Part shown: positions 51,601 through 62,817 of the stretch, piece by piece
How positions within the stretch are numbered: position 1 is the first letter of the stretch
How the letters are laid out: each line of letters opens with the position of its first letter
Source of the DNA: Cyprinodon diabolis
Taxonomy: Eukaryota > Chordata > Actinopteri > Cyprinodontiformes > Cyprinodontidae
Length of the DNA stretch: 64,000 nucleotides
Direction: 5' to 3'
NCBI GenBank assembly: GCA_030533445.1
Contig: CM060082.1
Location: 35,031,317 to 35,095,316 of the forward strand
Made by a program: the position numbers and the translations under genes
The notes under the pieces: model-generated
What the model was told of the DNA's origin: nothing
Seen by the model: the letters and a program-made list of their open reading frames with translations, nothing else
Databases searched by the model: none

Positions 51601-52419
51601 TTTCTTTTGCACTGGTCCATCACATAGAATCCAAATAAAATACAGTCAGGCTTGTGGTTTGTAACTTTGCAAGGCTTTCTGAGTATTTAACTGGATGAAA
51701 TGTGGGGTCTGGCTCTTCCACCTAACTCTGCTCAGGCCCTAATTTACACGAGGAGTGTTAATCTGAACCTACAGGCTGCCGGTCACGCCTGTGTAGGCGC
51801 TAGTTTTATGGCTGCCAATTTTTCTTTGAAGAGAGGTGGCACGGGGTCAGAGAGGGTTTCCAGGTGACGGGCTGGATTCGGTGTCACCAAGCAATGTCCC
51901 ATTAAAACTACAAAGTTTCCTGCTTTATCGCTACGGTTCCTCAGGTTTCAACTCCCAATGAACTCCCAAGCCATATGGTTTCCCACCGGAATCTAGAACA
52001 CACATTCATCCATATGCATGGATTCAGACACGACTTGCGCTTTTCTCCCCGGCATTAATTGCTACCAGCTCTCTGCAGCTGCTCTGCAGATGTGTTGGAC
52101 CGTGGCACGCCGGCTGACTGTAACTACACACATAGAGTTTCCAGAAGTCTATCGGGGTTTCTTTCTTTTTTTTTTAGCTATAGAATTTGGTTATAGACTC
52201 TCAGACATTATTATTAAAATTTGGATTTTAGGGTTTATGACTCACTGATATCTTGTCAGTTTATAGCTGTAGAAAATCCTTAAGGGGATTTGGGGATTTA
52301 GGTCAAACATTTGCATCAGTAAAAGATGTCAAGACAATATAGTATACATTATAGTATTTATTTATTTTTTTATACTCTTTGACCTAATTATTCCTTTAAA
52401 CTTAGCTATTCTCTCTGCA

Positions 52420-53067
52420 TTAAAGCTGAAGTCTGTAAGTTTTAAAAAATCACTTTTTTTTCATATTGGCTAAAACTGTCCCTATGCCCAGACAGCAGTA
52501 CATGTGATATGTAACCTGTAAAAAAAACTGCTTCAATTGGTCCCGCATACTGCCTGTATTTCAATCTGGAAAGAATAATTCGGGACGAGACAAAACAACC
52601 AATCACAGCCAGAGGAGTGTCTGATGGAGTGTCAATCACAGCTCACACACGCTGAATCCCGCCCCCTCCCTCTCACCGCTGAACCTGCCGCTGCCGCCCG
52701 GCGGCAGCAGTCAGGAGGACGCGCGTGGAAGTCATGGCGGAGCGACAGCCACCAGCGAAAGAGAAACTGCCCTTACTGCCCCTGCCAACAACTGCTTACA
52801 CGGCAAACTTCGGTATAACCAGCATCTTATATCTAGCTGCTTGGAGGTGAGTGTTATCGCTCTTACCGGTTCACACTCCATGCCGCGTACGCTGCTTGGA
52901 CGCTTCTGGTCGCATGCGGTAGCCGCGCAGATGCTGTGAGAGGGGTGGGGCTTGGAGGTGGGGCATGAGTGAAGCAGAGAGGGTGGGGGAGTGGCGTGAA
53001 ACCTGTTTTTCTTCAAATTTTCAGTCGAAGTCTGCTCTCTTCTCAATGTTACAGACTGCAGCTTTAA
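52420..53067. mobile_element. Inverted-repeat element carrying a promoter and first exon
   Basis: The left end TTAAAGCTGAAGTCTGTAA and the right end TTACAGACTGCAGCTTTAA are inverted repeats with one difference over 19 bases. TA at both outer positions could be a TA target duplication. The interior is GC- and CpG-rich: AACCAATCACAG near 52606-52617, CCCGCCCCCTCCCTC near 52658, then an ATG exon with donor. It also holds TTACCGGTTCAC and GGGGTGGGGCTTGGAGG stretches. The ends match a repeat I know to be common in fish. The superfamily is uncertain. Confidence 0.72.
52734..52846 (+). CDS. Unrecognised first-exon-like ORF inside a mobile element
   Basis: ATG in strong context (GTCATGGCGG) opens MAERQPPAKEKLPLLPLP and continues 37 codons to AWR. 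The exon can be ended by the good donor AG/GTGAGTG at 52847; without splicing, a TGA follows at once. I do not recognise the protein. It may be the N-terminus of the autonomous element's own product, or a captured host first exon. Confidence 0.35.
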
Positions 53068-54317
53068 ATATTCTAGTAAATAATCAGTGGCTAGTTGGTG
53101 GATGACAGTTTTACTCCTTTTGCCCAGGTAACCTCTGCTCTCAGTAATCAGCAGCTCGTCATTTTCTGATGAAAAGTTGGGAGCTGGAAGGTAATACAAA
53201 GATTTGATCTGGATTTGAAAGAGATGTTTAAGACATAAGTTTTATCAAATCAGACAAAAACCCAGAAACTATAATTCATCAGTGCCGAGTCAGGATTATT
53301 TCAAGGGTAATCCCACACATTATGATCCATCTAAGCCAATTTTCTGTGTTAAAATAGAAGTTTATAAAATCTTCAATTGCCTACATAGAGTGGCTTTTTT
53401 TTGGTCCTTTATGTAATGATTACAGAAGTAGCATATTGAGAAATAAGAAGAGATGTACTGATGGGTCGATAGCGATTTCCTTTGTTCTTTATTGTCTGAT
53501 ATGTTAATAAAATTTTTGTCCATGTTTTGGATTTTCTAAGAACTGTAACACCAACAAAACATTTATTTGGTGTAGAATCTTCTTTTATACAATAATAAAA
53601 TATATATAAAAGTAAAAAAGAAATTATGCTTCAGGTTCCTTAATTGTGTTAAAACTCAATATAACAAAAATTCTGGAAATTCTGACATTATTGCCAAAAT
53701 ACATCCTTAAAAGATATATTTTTCATAAAATTTCTAACAAACTGCCATATTTTTTCTTGTATGTTTGTATATATTTAAGTAAAGTCATATAGTGCTGTTT
53801 GTGCACTAACACAAAATTTGAGTTGTCCTTTTTAAAGTATGTTCACACCGAACATGGATTTGCATCTGAGCGAAGGATTCATATGTTAGCTTTGTAGAGG
53901 CTGGATCTGAGGCGGAGTGAAGCTGAGCGAGGTGAAATTGGAGAATTATGGCAGGCGATCGCTGCCTCATCTGCGATTGAAATTTAAAAATCAGAACTTT
54001 TTTTACATTTGTGTGGCAAAATCGAGTCAGATAATAGATGTGGCTGTGAGCTACGGTGAAGGAGCCGGCGGAGAGGAGCTTTTTGATTAAAAATAGAAGA
54101 TAGAGGAAATAATGTCGAAAAAGGAAGAAGTGGGAATGCTGTAAAGAGGATTAAACTTGGCTTTAAAAAAGATAATCTAGCCCTAGAAGGACTATTTTGT
54201 TGTTTTACCTCCGGCGCAGACGGTGCCTTCTTTTCCCATCTCTGCCAGTGTCTCCCCTGGCATCCTTTGCTGATCCTCTCTAGTATCCTCCCATCTTCCA
54301 CAGCTAAGGGCTGTGTA

Positions 54318-54880
54318 TACTCCTGCAGCAGTGTGTCGCAGTAAGCTTGGCACAGGTATGACGCAGTTATTTTTGATTTATGCTAAATTTTTGAGGCGTG
54401 GTCTGCGCAATGTTATTTCACGCCACAACCGAAGAGGGACAATCACAAACTAGCTGGGATTGTGGGTGTCCATGTGTTGGTTTGACGAGCTTGTTCGCTG
54501 TCTACAACCCCATATCCAACGCTGGAAGACAAACAGTTCAATTGTGAGTGTTACCGAGAAACTGACTGCGTGTTTTGGCTTCGGTTGCAAACCAACAAAC
54601 CATCGCGCAGAGCTACAAACTAGTGTAATCTACGGCATCTGGGATGGTTTCCAAGGTTTGCCAGGCGTTGTGGATGGAACTACAGCCAGAGTTTCAGCCA
54701 TTGGGTAGCTAACAGGGAATACACATACTGAAGAGCGGAAGTAGAATTGACCAATCAGAGGCCTCCTTTCTCTCCTCTCTGTGATGCTATCTGCGGGACT
54801 GTCTGCGGTCACCTACAATTTTAGGGAGGTGCACAAGAATGTCTGAGGAAAAGAGGGGGCATATCTGCATTAAGTGCGAC
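54318..54880. repeat. Degraded relative of the 29.5-kb element
   Basis: Two blocks align with 29564-29930 in the same order. GCAGCAGTGTGTCGCAGTAA onward (54333-54410) matches 29562-29640. ACTGTCTGCGGTCACCTACA onward (54798-54870) matches 29843-29915. Between them lies a CCAATCAG box (54751-54758) and sequence not shared with the first copy. The terminal TAGGGGTGTAAAT ends are missing, so this is a fragment. Confidence 0.65.
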
Positions 54881-55422
54881 ACACACGGAGAAGATCTGGT
54901 TTCTGAGCACAAACCCGGCTTTAGCTGGTCTGCTCTGCCTTCTCTCCCCACTCTAGTGGTCTGATTGCCCAGGGGGAATTCTCTGATCTTCTGCTGCGGT
55001 TCCTTAGTTTCAGAGGGTGACAGATGGCTGTTCTGGTATTGATTTCCCGTTGCTCCTGTCTGAGCTCCAGAATCCTGTCTCACCTAATTCCTGTTTTCTG
55101 CGTGACCCAGTGCGGGACAGCAGGGCCCGAAACTGTGTCATGGATGCACTGGCTGTCACTGAAAGCCTTTAGGTAAATCAATTATTTTTTTTGTGAATCT
55201 TCAACTTTCTTCTATCTTTTTACTCCTCCACTGTTAGGTGTTAGCTTGCTTAGCGACAGTACTCGCACATGCTCAATATTCTCCCTCTGGTCACATGGTG
55301 TTGTTATTGTAAAGACAATGTATACATGAAGGCTTTATTTTCTAACAAATTCAGAAAAAGCAAGGGGTAAATAAAAAATAAAATAAAAAAACAACAGACC
55401 AGCAGGACATGGTAAGATTTCA

Positions 55423-55482
55423 TGGATGGATGGATGGATGGATGGATGGATGGATGGATGGATGGATGGATGGATGGATGGA
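55423..55482. repeat. (ATGG)n microsatellite
   Basis: Fifteen tandem GGAT-type tetranucleotides. Confidence 0.95.
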
Positions 55483-56149
55483 TTAAAAACTGAAACAAAT
55501 GAAAAGCATATCTATTGATTACCCTGAGGTCGATCTTTGTAAGCCATTTTTATACTTGAAACATTTAGCAATAGAATATCTCACACTAGTAAAAAAAGGA
55601 AAAGGGGCTTAGTAAAACAAATGTTTTATATCTGTTACTTTTAAAGGGTACTTTTCATCTTGTGTAATGTTCTGTGGGTAAATGTCCTACCAATCAACCA
55701 ACTGAAATACCTGGGAAATGCTGGTTCTGTTGCACCAATTAGTTTTAACGCCACAGTGACACTGAACGCCTCAGCAGGCATGGTGTCTCCCTCAGAGAGA
55801 CACAGCAAAGTTTCACAGATCCCCTCCTCACCTGCTGATAGGTTGATGTAGGTGAGCTGCAGAAGGCTTGGAAAATAAACGCCCTACTTTTAGCGGCTAG
55901 GAGATGATAGCTGTTGTAATATACGTGCAAGATTCAATGCACATTGTAATCACTCTGTGCTGCTTCTTCTGCTGCTGCTAAGATAAACCAGCAGAGACTT
56001 GGGAGCCTTGGATGCCCTTGAAGGTATTGTTGAGTATTTTTGCCAATTTTTTAAAAGACCCGCCTTCTCAACTTTAAAGCCCATTTCTACTCGTGCACGC
56101 TCCGTTTTACAGTTGCTGTTCTCATAGCTCATACAAGCTTACTTTGTCT

Positions 56150-56450
56150 GAACATTCGGCATAACCCCTAAATCCCTCAATCACTATAAAGAGCGGCGAC
56201 TATATAGTGGACTTTATTGCAAATACAGTGAACTGACAGTTCGGACAGATGATTACTGCTTTCGCTCCGTTGGTCACGTAACTCCTCCACTGCCCGGTGC
56301 CTGCGCCATCTTTGTTATTGGTCTCCACTGTCGGGTAGCGACAGCCTATGGCGACAGCTGTGACTGCAAATCCCATAATGCTTTGCGAGGAGAGCTACCG
56401 CACAAAGCATTCCGGGATATGTCTGCCTCTTCTGAGGACTTTCTTTTCTT
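56150..56450. repeat. Fragment of a common fish element (CACTATATAGTG type)
   Basis: Contains CACTATAAAGAGCGGCGACT, ACTATATAGTGGAC, ACAGTTCGGACAG and GCAAATCCCATAATGCTTTG. I associate this wording with a dispersed fish DNA element. It is CpG-rich relative to its surroundings. No inverted ends were resolved, so the limits are approximate. Confidence 0.4.
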
Positions 56451-56719
56451 CTCATACACTTCGTAGACACTTTTTCTTTTACGACCCTCTGCCATTTTCA
56501 AAGAACTGTGGTGAGAAAGGTGAGCTTCAATGACTGTCTGTCTGAAATCTTAGCTCACCACATAAGTACGCCTGAAAGTGCGCATCCTCAGGAAAAGATA
56601 GCTAACGGGGCAAGCACATAGGACGGCCTTACGTCAACACATCACCATAATGACTGACAATTAGGGGGACCACTTATTTAGATGATCACCCTGAAATAAA
56701 AGATTGTCCTCTTTACATT

Positions 56720-57190
56720 TAAGGCACCTAGATCAAACTCAGCTCAGACTCAGCTCCCTCTTCACCACGACAGTCCTATACAGCGACCGCATCACTGAGA
56801 TATGGGTAATGAACGAAAGGACAAGATCGCGAATACAAGTGGCCGAAATAAGTTTCCTTCGCAGGGTGGCTGGGCTCACCCTTAGAGATCAGGTGAGGAG
56901 CTCAGTTACCCGGGAGGTACTCGGAGTAGAGTCGTTCCTCCTCCACGTCGAAAGGAGCCAGCTGAGGTGGCTGGGGCATCTGTTTCGGATGCCTCCTGGT
57001 CGCCTCCCTCGGGAGGTATTCCAGGCATGTCCCATTGGGAGGAGGCCTCGTGGAAGGCCCAGGAGACGCTGGAGGGACTATGTCTCTGAGCTGGCCTGGT
57101 GTCGCCTTGGGGGTAAGTCTGGGCATCTTTGCTTAGACTGCTTCCTCCGCGATACGGCCCCGGATAAGAGCAAGAAAATGTCTGGATGGA
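56720..57190 (+). pseudogene. LINE reverse-transcriptase C-terminal remnant
   Basis: One open frame reads EIWVMNERTRSRIQVAEISF, FLRRVAGLTLRDQVRSS, LRWLGHLFRMPPGRLPREVF and GRRPRGRPRRRWRDYV. This is the conserved C-terminal segment of non-LTR retrotransposon polyproteins abundant in fish. The RT catalytic FADD block and endonuclease are absent, so the copy is 5'-truncated, as is usual after incomplete reverse transcription. The last part (after about AWCRLGG) leaves the family sequence. It ends near GGATGGATGAAA, the short repeat tail of such elements. I do not assign the clade. Confidence 0.85.
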
Positions 57191-60100
57191 TGAAACAATT
57201 AGCTTATACTTGAGACCAGATCAGGACATACTATATATTTTTATCAGTCCTTTTATAAGGACAACTTTAGAGCAGGGGGTTGTGGGAGGCCAGTGGGTCC
57301 CTGGCAGCTTATGACTGCTGATGTCAAAGACATGCTTTGACTCCCGTATCCAATAATGAGAACACAGTAGACACTTCTTTAGAGTAAATTTCAGAGAAAA
57401 TCTTGCTCCAGTGGCTGAATGAATTTATATGATTACACAGCTAGTAGCTGATTTACTTATTTGCATCTTTTTTCAGCTTGTGCCAGCACATCTAATCTAT
57501 AAACCATCAGGGCTCTTAGATCATTTTTTAATCTGTGCTTGAATGCCAAAATATAAATACTCTCATCCACTTGAATGTTCTCTCTACTCTAAGCTGTGCT
57601 GTCTCTGAGGTGTAGCACATACAGAGGAAATCAGTGTTTGTGGTTTACGTAAATCAACTGATATCCAACTTTTTCATAATGTTTAATACTCTGTTAATTC
57701 TAACTTAACCTTCTGTACTTTTAGAATTAAAATGTTGGCTGCTGTGCAGTACTTAAGTTGCTGCTCTGCTTTCTGCATCCTGATTTTTAAGTATGGGTGG
57801 TTTCAACTCAGTTTGAAGCATAACAATGTGGGGTCAACTGGACTCAAAAAGATGTCATGACAATGAGAAGTTGCAGCAATTCGAGTTGCACCCGTTTTTG
57901 TTGCCCTGAAGCTATAAAAGCTAATGTGAAGAGGAAATGGTTTAGACCTTGGTTCTGTTTATTGCTTTGGCATATTTAATTATACTAATGTGTGTTTATT
58001 TATGAAAGGCTCATGTTTTCTAAATAATAAAATTGTTGGAAATACTTGATTTTAGATTTACTCCAGTCAGACTTTTAGATATTTTTGTTGAACACATATT
58101 CCAACACAGTGTAGGAATTGCAGTTTTCATGGCTTCCTCTGTCTTTACATTAACGTGTCATAGATTAGGAAATTAGATCACGAAGTGTTACTATTAGTGC
58201 AAATGTTCAATGCAATCACAGATCGGAGAAGCATTGGATTTTTGAGTTTCAGTATCTCATTCTATACAATAATGCCCTGTGCCTTATTGATTTTGACTTT
58301 CTGCGGTCTGATTTCTTTCTGCAGTTTCTTCTTTTCTTCTCAATTTTTTCTTGTTGATGAACATAATTAGTTAAGAGAATTCACAGTGAGATACAGGACA
58401 TGGAGAAAACCCTTCACTGCCCTGTTCTGCAAAACAGACAACATGAACTCAGCTTTGAAATGTATTATTTTACTGTCAACCGCCTGCAGAACCCTTTTCC
58501 TGCAAATGATGTGTGCTCGGTTGAGCTTTATTTTCAGAGAGGGAGTGTGCCTTTTCTACAGTCAGAGGCATTCAAAGGGGTTAGATTTCTTAGTTTGAAC
58601 TGTTTTCAATTACTGGTCAGACCTCGCACAGAGGAACGCGCTGCACTGTTGAAATCTATAGAGACAGCAGGTATAAGGAGAAGGAGGAGGATAGGAGAGA
58701 TCGGCAGACAAAAGGGAAACGAAGAAGAAAGAGGGGACAGAGTCCAGGGAGAGTAGAGTCCCAGTGAAACAATTGGATTAGACGGAGAGAGAAGGAGAGC
58801 CAGGTAAAGAGCATTTCATAAACAGTCAGTTTAGCTTTGACTGTGAAAGAGGCAGGATGGGAGGACGAGTTGCTCCTCTCCTGCTCCACACCCCTCACCG
58901 TGTATGAGGTCAGACGGTTTGGGCCGAGCACATTCAGGAGTTGCAACTGCCTCTTCACTGCCAAAGGCTGAGACATCTCGCTGGGCTCTAATGGCTTCTG
59001 CAGATGGGTCTCCCCCCGGCGTCCTCTGTCATCAGGTTTCACCCGACATCAAAAGGACACACCTTCCACTTGGCCACTCTCAGCTCCCACCCAAAGGAAA
59101 TCAAGCCCTCGGTTTCTCATAAAGCTCCCTGGCTATCGCCTTTTTCCCCTCCCATCGATACTTGATGGTTTTTCCAGTGTGTTCCTCAACTTCTGCATGT
59201 GTAGCAGAGACTTCCCAGGAAACCTGAGAAGGTGCGTCGTTGAGGCATAACAGTTGTCAAAGCAGCAGCCAGAAAGGAAGAAATTAATGCCAACTAGGTT
59301 ATAGTACACAGAATCACAACGATTTGTTTTTTTTGTTTTTTTTTTGACTCTCGCTATGCATGCGGTGCTATGCTAGCTTTAATAGACTCTTAAAAATGAG
59401 AGATTCTTCAGAGAAACACATTTTTTAGGAATCTGGGCTGCAGCTGTACATCTTTAGTTTATGATGATGTAATGAACAGTGAAAATACTAAATAGGGATT
59501 ATCTTTAATTTGTTGGTTAAAACACAACTACAAAACGTTTATTCTATTCAAAAAAAGGAGCTTTTCAAATCACAGAGGGGTGTATTTTCATCACATTACA
59601 TTTAACAAGAGTAAGACACTGACTTTCTCTTTCCAAGATGACAGTAATCTGTTTGAAGAGAAGAGAAAGGTGCAGCTTACGTGCAGATCCGCACATGCAA
59701 GTAGAAGTAAAATCTTTTCCACACTACAGTAACATTAAAGTCCTGCCATAAAGGGCTTTGGAAATGCAGGCTTTCAAGGTCATGAAAACAAGGAAACCCT
59801 GGAGTGAAGTATCTACAGAGGATATTAGTGCAAAGGAAAATCAAACTGGAACTGCAATTGCAATATTGATTTTTAGAACGATTTGCAGCTAAATCGTTCA
59901 GCTATGCTGTTACTTTAGATTTCGGCAAATGGTTTTAAATCTTGGAAATCTTTACTCTAATTGGGAAAATTCAAAATAAACAAACATAATTCCTCATCTT
60001 CTGTCATCAGATCTATTGCAACCATTTTAAAAATTATGGCTATATTCAGCTATATGCACTTGAATACACTTCGTATTAGACCAATTGTGCATTATTCTCT

Positions 60101-60664
60101 GAAGAAGTATCATAATCTATTGCTGTCTGGTCTGGAAAACTATGACAACTATGAAAATTGTTGGAACTAAACCATAAGGAAAACTAGTAGAGGATACTTG
60201 TTAGAGTTATACAGCATTAGAAACATTCCTTTAAATTAGATGATAGGCATATTATAGAAGATTACTTTAAATCATGGGGTTATCAAACTGGGGCCAAAAT
60301 GTCCCAGAGGGACTAAATTGATGCATGATGGGATCAAAATGCCTTGTGGCAGAGGGTTTCCTTTTATACAGAGAAAACTGCATGGGAAGCAACAAAACCA
60401 GTAAAATATGAAATATTAGGGGGAAATGGTGGTCCTGGTTTACATACAAATCCCTTTTTAACACAAACAACCCAGTGATAGTCTCAGAAATATTTGATGT
60501 TTCTTTGCTTTTTTGCTCTTAAAGGTCAGTAGCCAGTTAAGGCTGATTTAACAGCCAGAAATAGACAGAATCTGTAAGTTTTTTACCTTTAAAAAGAAAA
60601 GGTAACATTCCTAATAAAATGTCTTAAATGTTTTCTAACATCAACATCTTGTTTTCCGTCTAAG

Positions 60665-60803
60665 GACCACTGGGTTTGGAGGATGAGAGACAACTCTGTG
60701 TTGCCGGGATTCCCCATGCTCATCAACGTGTTCTGGAAGGGGCTCCCGTCGAAGATAGACGCCGTCTATGAGAACAGCGAGGGCAAGTTTGTCTTCTTCA
60801 AAG
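60665..60803 (+). CDS. mmp16: mmp16-like exon: hemopexin blade I to II
   Basis: Internal coding exon of 139 bp encoding residues 320-366; acceptor GTCTAAG, donor G/GTAAGA. It reads DHWVWRMRDNSVLPGFPM, LINVFWKGLPSKIDAVYENS and EGKFVFFKG, completing the first blade and entering the second. DAVYENSxGxFVFFKG is as in MMP16. Some positions usually conserved in this family are changed: WVW for WFW, PGFP for DGYP. This exon therefore appears less constrained than the catalytic exons. It ends one base into a Gly codon, so at least one further exon must follow downstream of the window. Confidence 0.94.
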
Positions 60804-62199
60804 GTAAGACATGGTTAACCAGCCGCACTCATCGCTGCCTTCATCATGTAGCTTTGCACAGTTCTTCTCCATCGGCAAGCGATCGTCAGAAACTTTTCAT
60901 GTTAAACCTCAATGCAGATATTGTGTTTGTTGCCATGCTTTGTACAATCTCTCTTTTGTCTCATTTAGCCTCAGCAAACTTTACCTCCAGATCTGTTTAC
61001 CTGGGAGTGCTGTACTCTTTCACAAGCTTATACACCCATATTTCTTCTGATATCCTGCATCTATGAGTGCTTATATTTACCAGAAGGGAATCGTTTTTAC
61101 TTGCTCACTCAAAAGGCTCCTTTGATCATATCTGTTTAGGATTTTATTGTAATTCTGGGAAAGACTAAAATAATGTTTTACTGAGAATATCCCAGCCCAT
61201 CCAGCTGATCTGATTTAAATAATCCATATATTTTGGTGTTGCCTATGACAATATATACTGAGCGTAAATCATCTTCTGTAGCTAAATATTCCTCTTATGG
61301 ACTGCTTTAGGATATCACTGTTAATTCTGAGACGTTTTACTGCAAGCTACGTTTTAATGATGCATGAAATTAGCTTTTTTTTTCAATTTTTTTTTCTATA
61401 TTTTTTTTTGTACATATTCAAATGTAGACCAAGCAGTAAAAAGCTTTGAAGCCAATTATATCAAGAGCCAAGAAGACACTTGAAAGAGACGTCAAACAAA
61501 CTTGGAAGTCTATGTATTTGCTCACACTTCAGAGAAGAGAGGGGAACAGATACAGAGAAAGAGGGAGGGAAAAAAAGAAGGCTGGTATGATGCAAGGAGA
61601 GGCAGGCAAGCCATGAAAGTGTGCTGGGATAAAAACTACAAATCCTCTCTCAAAGCCATTTCTATTTTCAACCCCAAACAATTCCTGGAAATGCAGACGG
61701 CAGCTCCTGTGTGCCACGAGCCCAGCAACTTGGATTTCACTGCCTTTCCCTTCACTCTGCCTGCTACCCAGGCTGGGTGGATTTAGAAAATCCATATTAA
61801 CAGAATATCGTTTCTCATTAAATCTCAAACAGCAGATTTGCCAGAAGGTCTTATTCTGTTTGTCCACATTTTGGAGAAGCCACAAAAGAAAAAATAAGTC
61901 AGGAAGGTTGGTCAGAGAGTAGAGTACAGTACTGCACTGTCTGCCTCATACTAACCAGCTACTTCAAGTATCCTCTGACAACTCCTATTGAATACATATA
62001 TCTCTTCAGATTCACGCTTTACAGTCCCTGGTAACAACCTAGCAACCATGGCAAACCATGCCCAGCAATAAGCATGCATTAAAAAAGGTTTCCTGCATAC
62101 TTTTTATTTTTTATTTTATTATTATGAAAATACACTTTGGCCTCAATCGTGATCAGTGATTTGATTAGTGTTTTTTAAAACTTTTTTTTTTTTTGTCAT

Positions 62200-62298
62200 A
62201 GCCGTAAATAGGTCTACATTGTAAAACTTCTCGTGATCGACTGAAACTCCGCCCACAATCGACCTGTAGACCGCGATCGACTGGTTGGCTACCCCTGA
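62200..62298. repeat. Possible end of a dispersed DNA element
   Basis: Reads GTAAATAGGTCTACATTG, then CGATCGACTGGTTGGCTACC followed by CCTG. This resembles a frequent fish repeat ending in GGTAGCCAACCAGTCGATCG on the other strand. Only one end was seen. Confidence 0.35.
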
Positions 62299-62460
62299 CC
62301 TAGATCGTCACCAGAGAACATTCTCAATAGCAAGTGAAAGTGTCCCCAGACTCCCCCTGCAGAGCCTTGGACATACATAGTGGTAACCAGACCCCAAGAT
62401 ATCTAACAGAACCCATGACTTCAGTGACCTATAAAGGGTGTAACTCAAATAAACTCAAGT

Positions 62461-62817
62461 CCATCCATCCATTCATTATCTGACACGCTTGTCCCAATTG
62501 GGGTCGCGAGGGGTGCTGGTGCCTATCTCTAGCTGTCAATGGGCGAGAGGCGGGGTACACCCATCGCAGGGCAACACAGAGACAAACAGGACAAACAACC
62601 ATTCACGCACACACTCACACCTAAGGAAAATGTAGAGAAGAAAATTAACCTAACAGTTTTTGGACTGCTGGAGGAAGCCGGAGTACCCTGAGAGAACCCA
62701 TGCATGCTCAGGGAGAACATGCAAACTCCATGCAGAAAGACCCTGGGGCAGGAATTGAACCCAGCACCTTCTTTCTGCAAGGCAGCAGTGCTACCCCCTG
62801 CACCACTGAGCAGCCCC
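62461..62817 (-). mobile_element. tRNA-derived SINE, minus strand
   Basis: Read on the minus strand, it opens GGGGCTGCTCAGTGGTGCAG (box A region), followed by a perfect box B GGTTCAATTCC. The body contains CATGGAGTTTGCATGTTCTC, GTACTCCGGCTTCCTCCAGC and GGTGTACCCCGCCTCTCGCC, and ends in an ATGG-repeat tail. This is one of the commonest fish SINE-like sequences. A short duplication CAAGT flanks it on both sides. An open frame inside it on the minus strand is a by-product. Confidence 0.88.

Noticed and set aside
52732..53199. 155-codon minus-strand frame
   Set aside because: It crosses the right border of the inverted-repeat element and opposes the promoter-exon arrangement; probably a by-product of CpG-rich DNA with few stops.
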